Below, piece after piece: positions 63,621 through 64,000 of a DNA stretch of 64,000 nt. The notes below the pieces were generated by a model. It did no database searches, had not been told where the DNA came from, and was given only the letters and a program-made list of their open reading frames with translations. Position 1 is the stretch's first letter; each line of letters starts with the position of its first letter. The position numbers and the translations under genes were made by a program. The DNA is from Taeniopygia guttata (lineage: Eukaryota; Chordata; Aves; Passeriformes; Estrildidae), in assembly GCF_048771995.1 (NCBI RefSeq), contig NC_133030.1, positions 12,664,001 to 12,728,000 of the forward strand. Reading direction: 5' to 3'.

Positions 63621-64000
63621 CCGCCAGTATCAGCAGGATCCCCGCACTGGTGTGAGACCGGACTGTTAGTAAGTAATTACTCCCAACAATCCCCACTTGT
63701 GCAGGAGCCAGGGTGCTTTGCTGAGGCCAGATTGGCATCCCTGGAGAGGAGAGGTTTGGGGTGCTACTGCCCAATCTGCACAAAGCAAAGGGGGTGAACC
63801 ATCACTGCCTGCATCCTGCGAGGCGCAGTCGTCGTTCTCGTCATGCTCACGGCCCTCCCTTGCACAACTGGCTCAGTTCTAATGCTTCCCCTCCGGGAGA
63901 AGGAAGGCTGAACTGCGCCGCCGTGAGAGGCAGCTGAAAAGACTGAGCATCAAAGACCCGCGAGCCTCATCACATTTTAACCCATCGGACTTGGTGTTTT
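63621..64000. other. Region upstream of TCIRG1 without recognised gene
   Basis: Nothing recognisable to the end of the window. Confidence 0.4.

Overview
The window is from a bird, probably a songbird. The genes match vertebrate orthologues exon by exon. The introns carry many 5'-truncated CR1 tails and two endogenous retroviral LTRs of types I associate with passerine genomes. Four host genes are recognised with consistent splice phases: the 3' part of KNL1 (+, 1-8638), all of RAD51 (+, 11668-17470, 339 aa), TBX10 (+, 56292-57977, 367 aa) and TCIRG1/ATP6V0A3 (-, 62992-58142, 832 aa). A fifth gene of at least four exons (+, 35256-37164) is real by splicing but I do not recognise its product. 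No database search was possible, so names rest on protein sequences recalled from memory.

Layout. 1-9.7 kb: 3' part of KNL1 and its 3'UTR, which contains a perfect 19-bp hairpin. 10.5-18 kb: purine tract, CpG-island promoter and the RAD51 gene, with CR1 pieces and one long LTR in its introns. 18-20.2 kb: intergenic DNA with two minisatellites. 20.3-35 kb: a complex repeat locus. It runs from an orphan CpG island to a 2.6-kb block almost lacking C on the + strand, then a six-copy 1.25-kb tandem array with A/B higher-order structure and conserved micro-exon-like segments, then a second copy of the C-poor block, an AT-rich block with a recurring G/T motif, and a second CpG island with several YY1-like and CTCF-like motifs. 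35-37.2 kb: the unrecognised gene. 41.1-44.2 kb: another long C-depleted block. 46.3-47 kb: an ERVL-type LTR. 47-51 kb: two orphan CpG promoters, the first followed by a 500-bp pyrimidine tract. 51-56 kb: gene-poor DNA with CR1 scraps. 56.2-63.6 kb: TBX10 and TCIRG1, tail to tail, with TCIRG1's CpG promoter at the right end.

KNL1 (kinetochore scaffold) and RAD51 (recombinase) are neighbours in the same orientation, as in mammals (human 15q15). TBX10 and TCIRG1 are close together on human 11q13. Finding both pairs 40 kb apart, separated by repeat-rich DNA, suggests either an avian chromosome arrangement or a rearrangement joint. The most unusual material is the 20-35 kb tandem locus and the strand-asymmetric loss of cytosine at 20.8-23.4, 31.1-32.2 and 41.1-44.2 kb.
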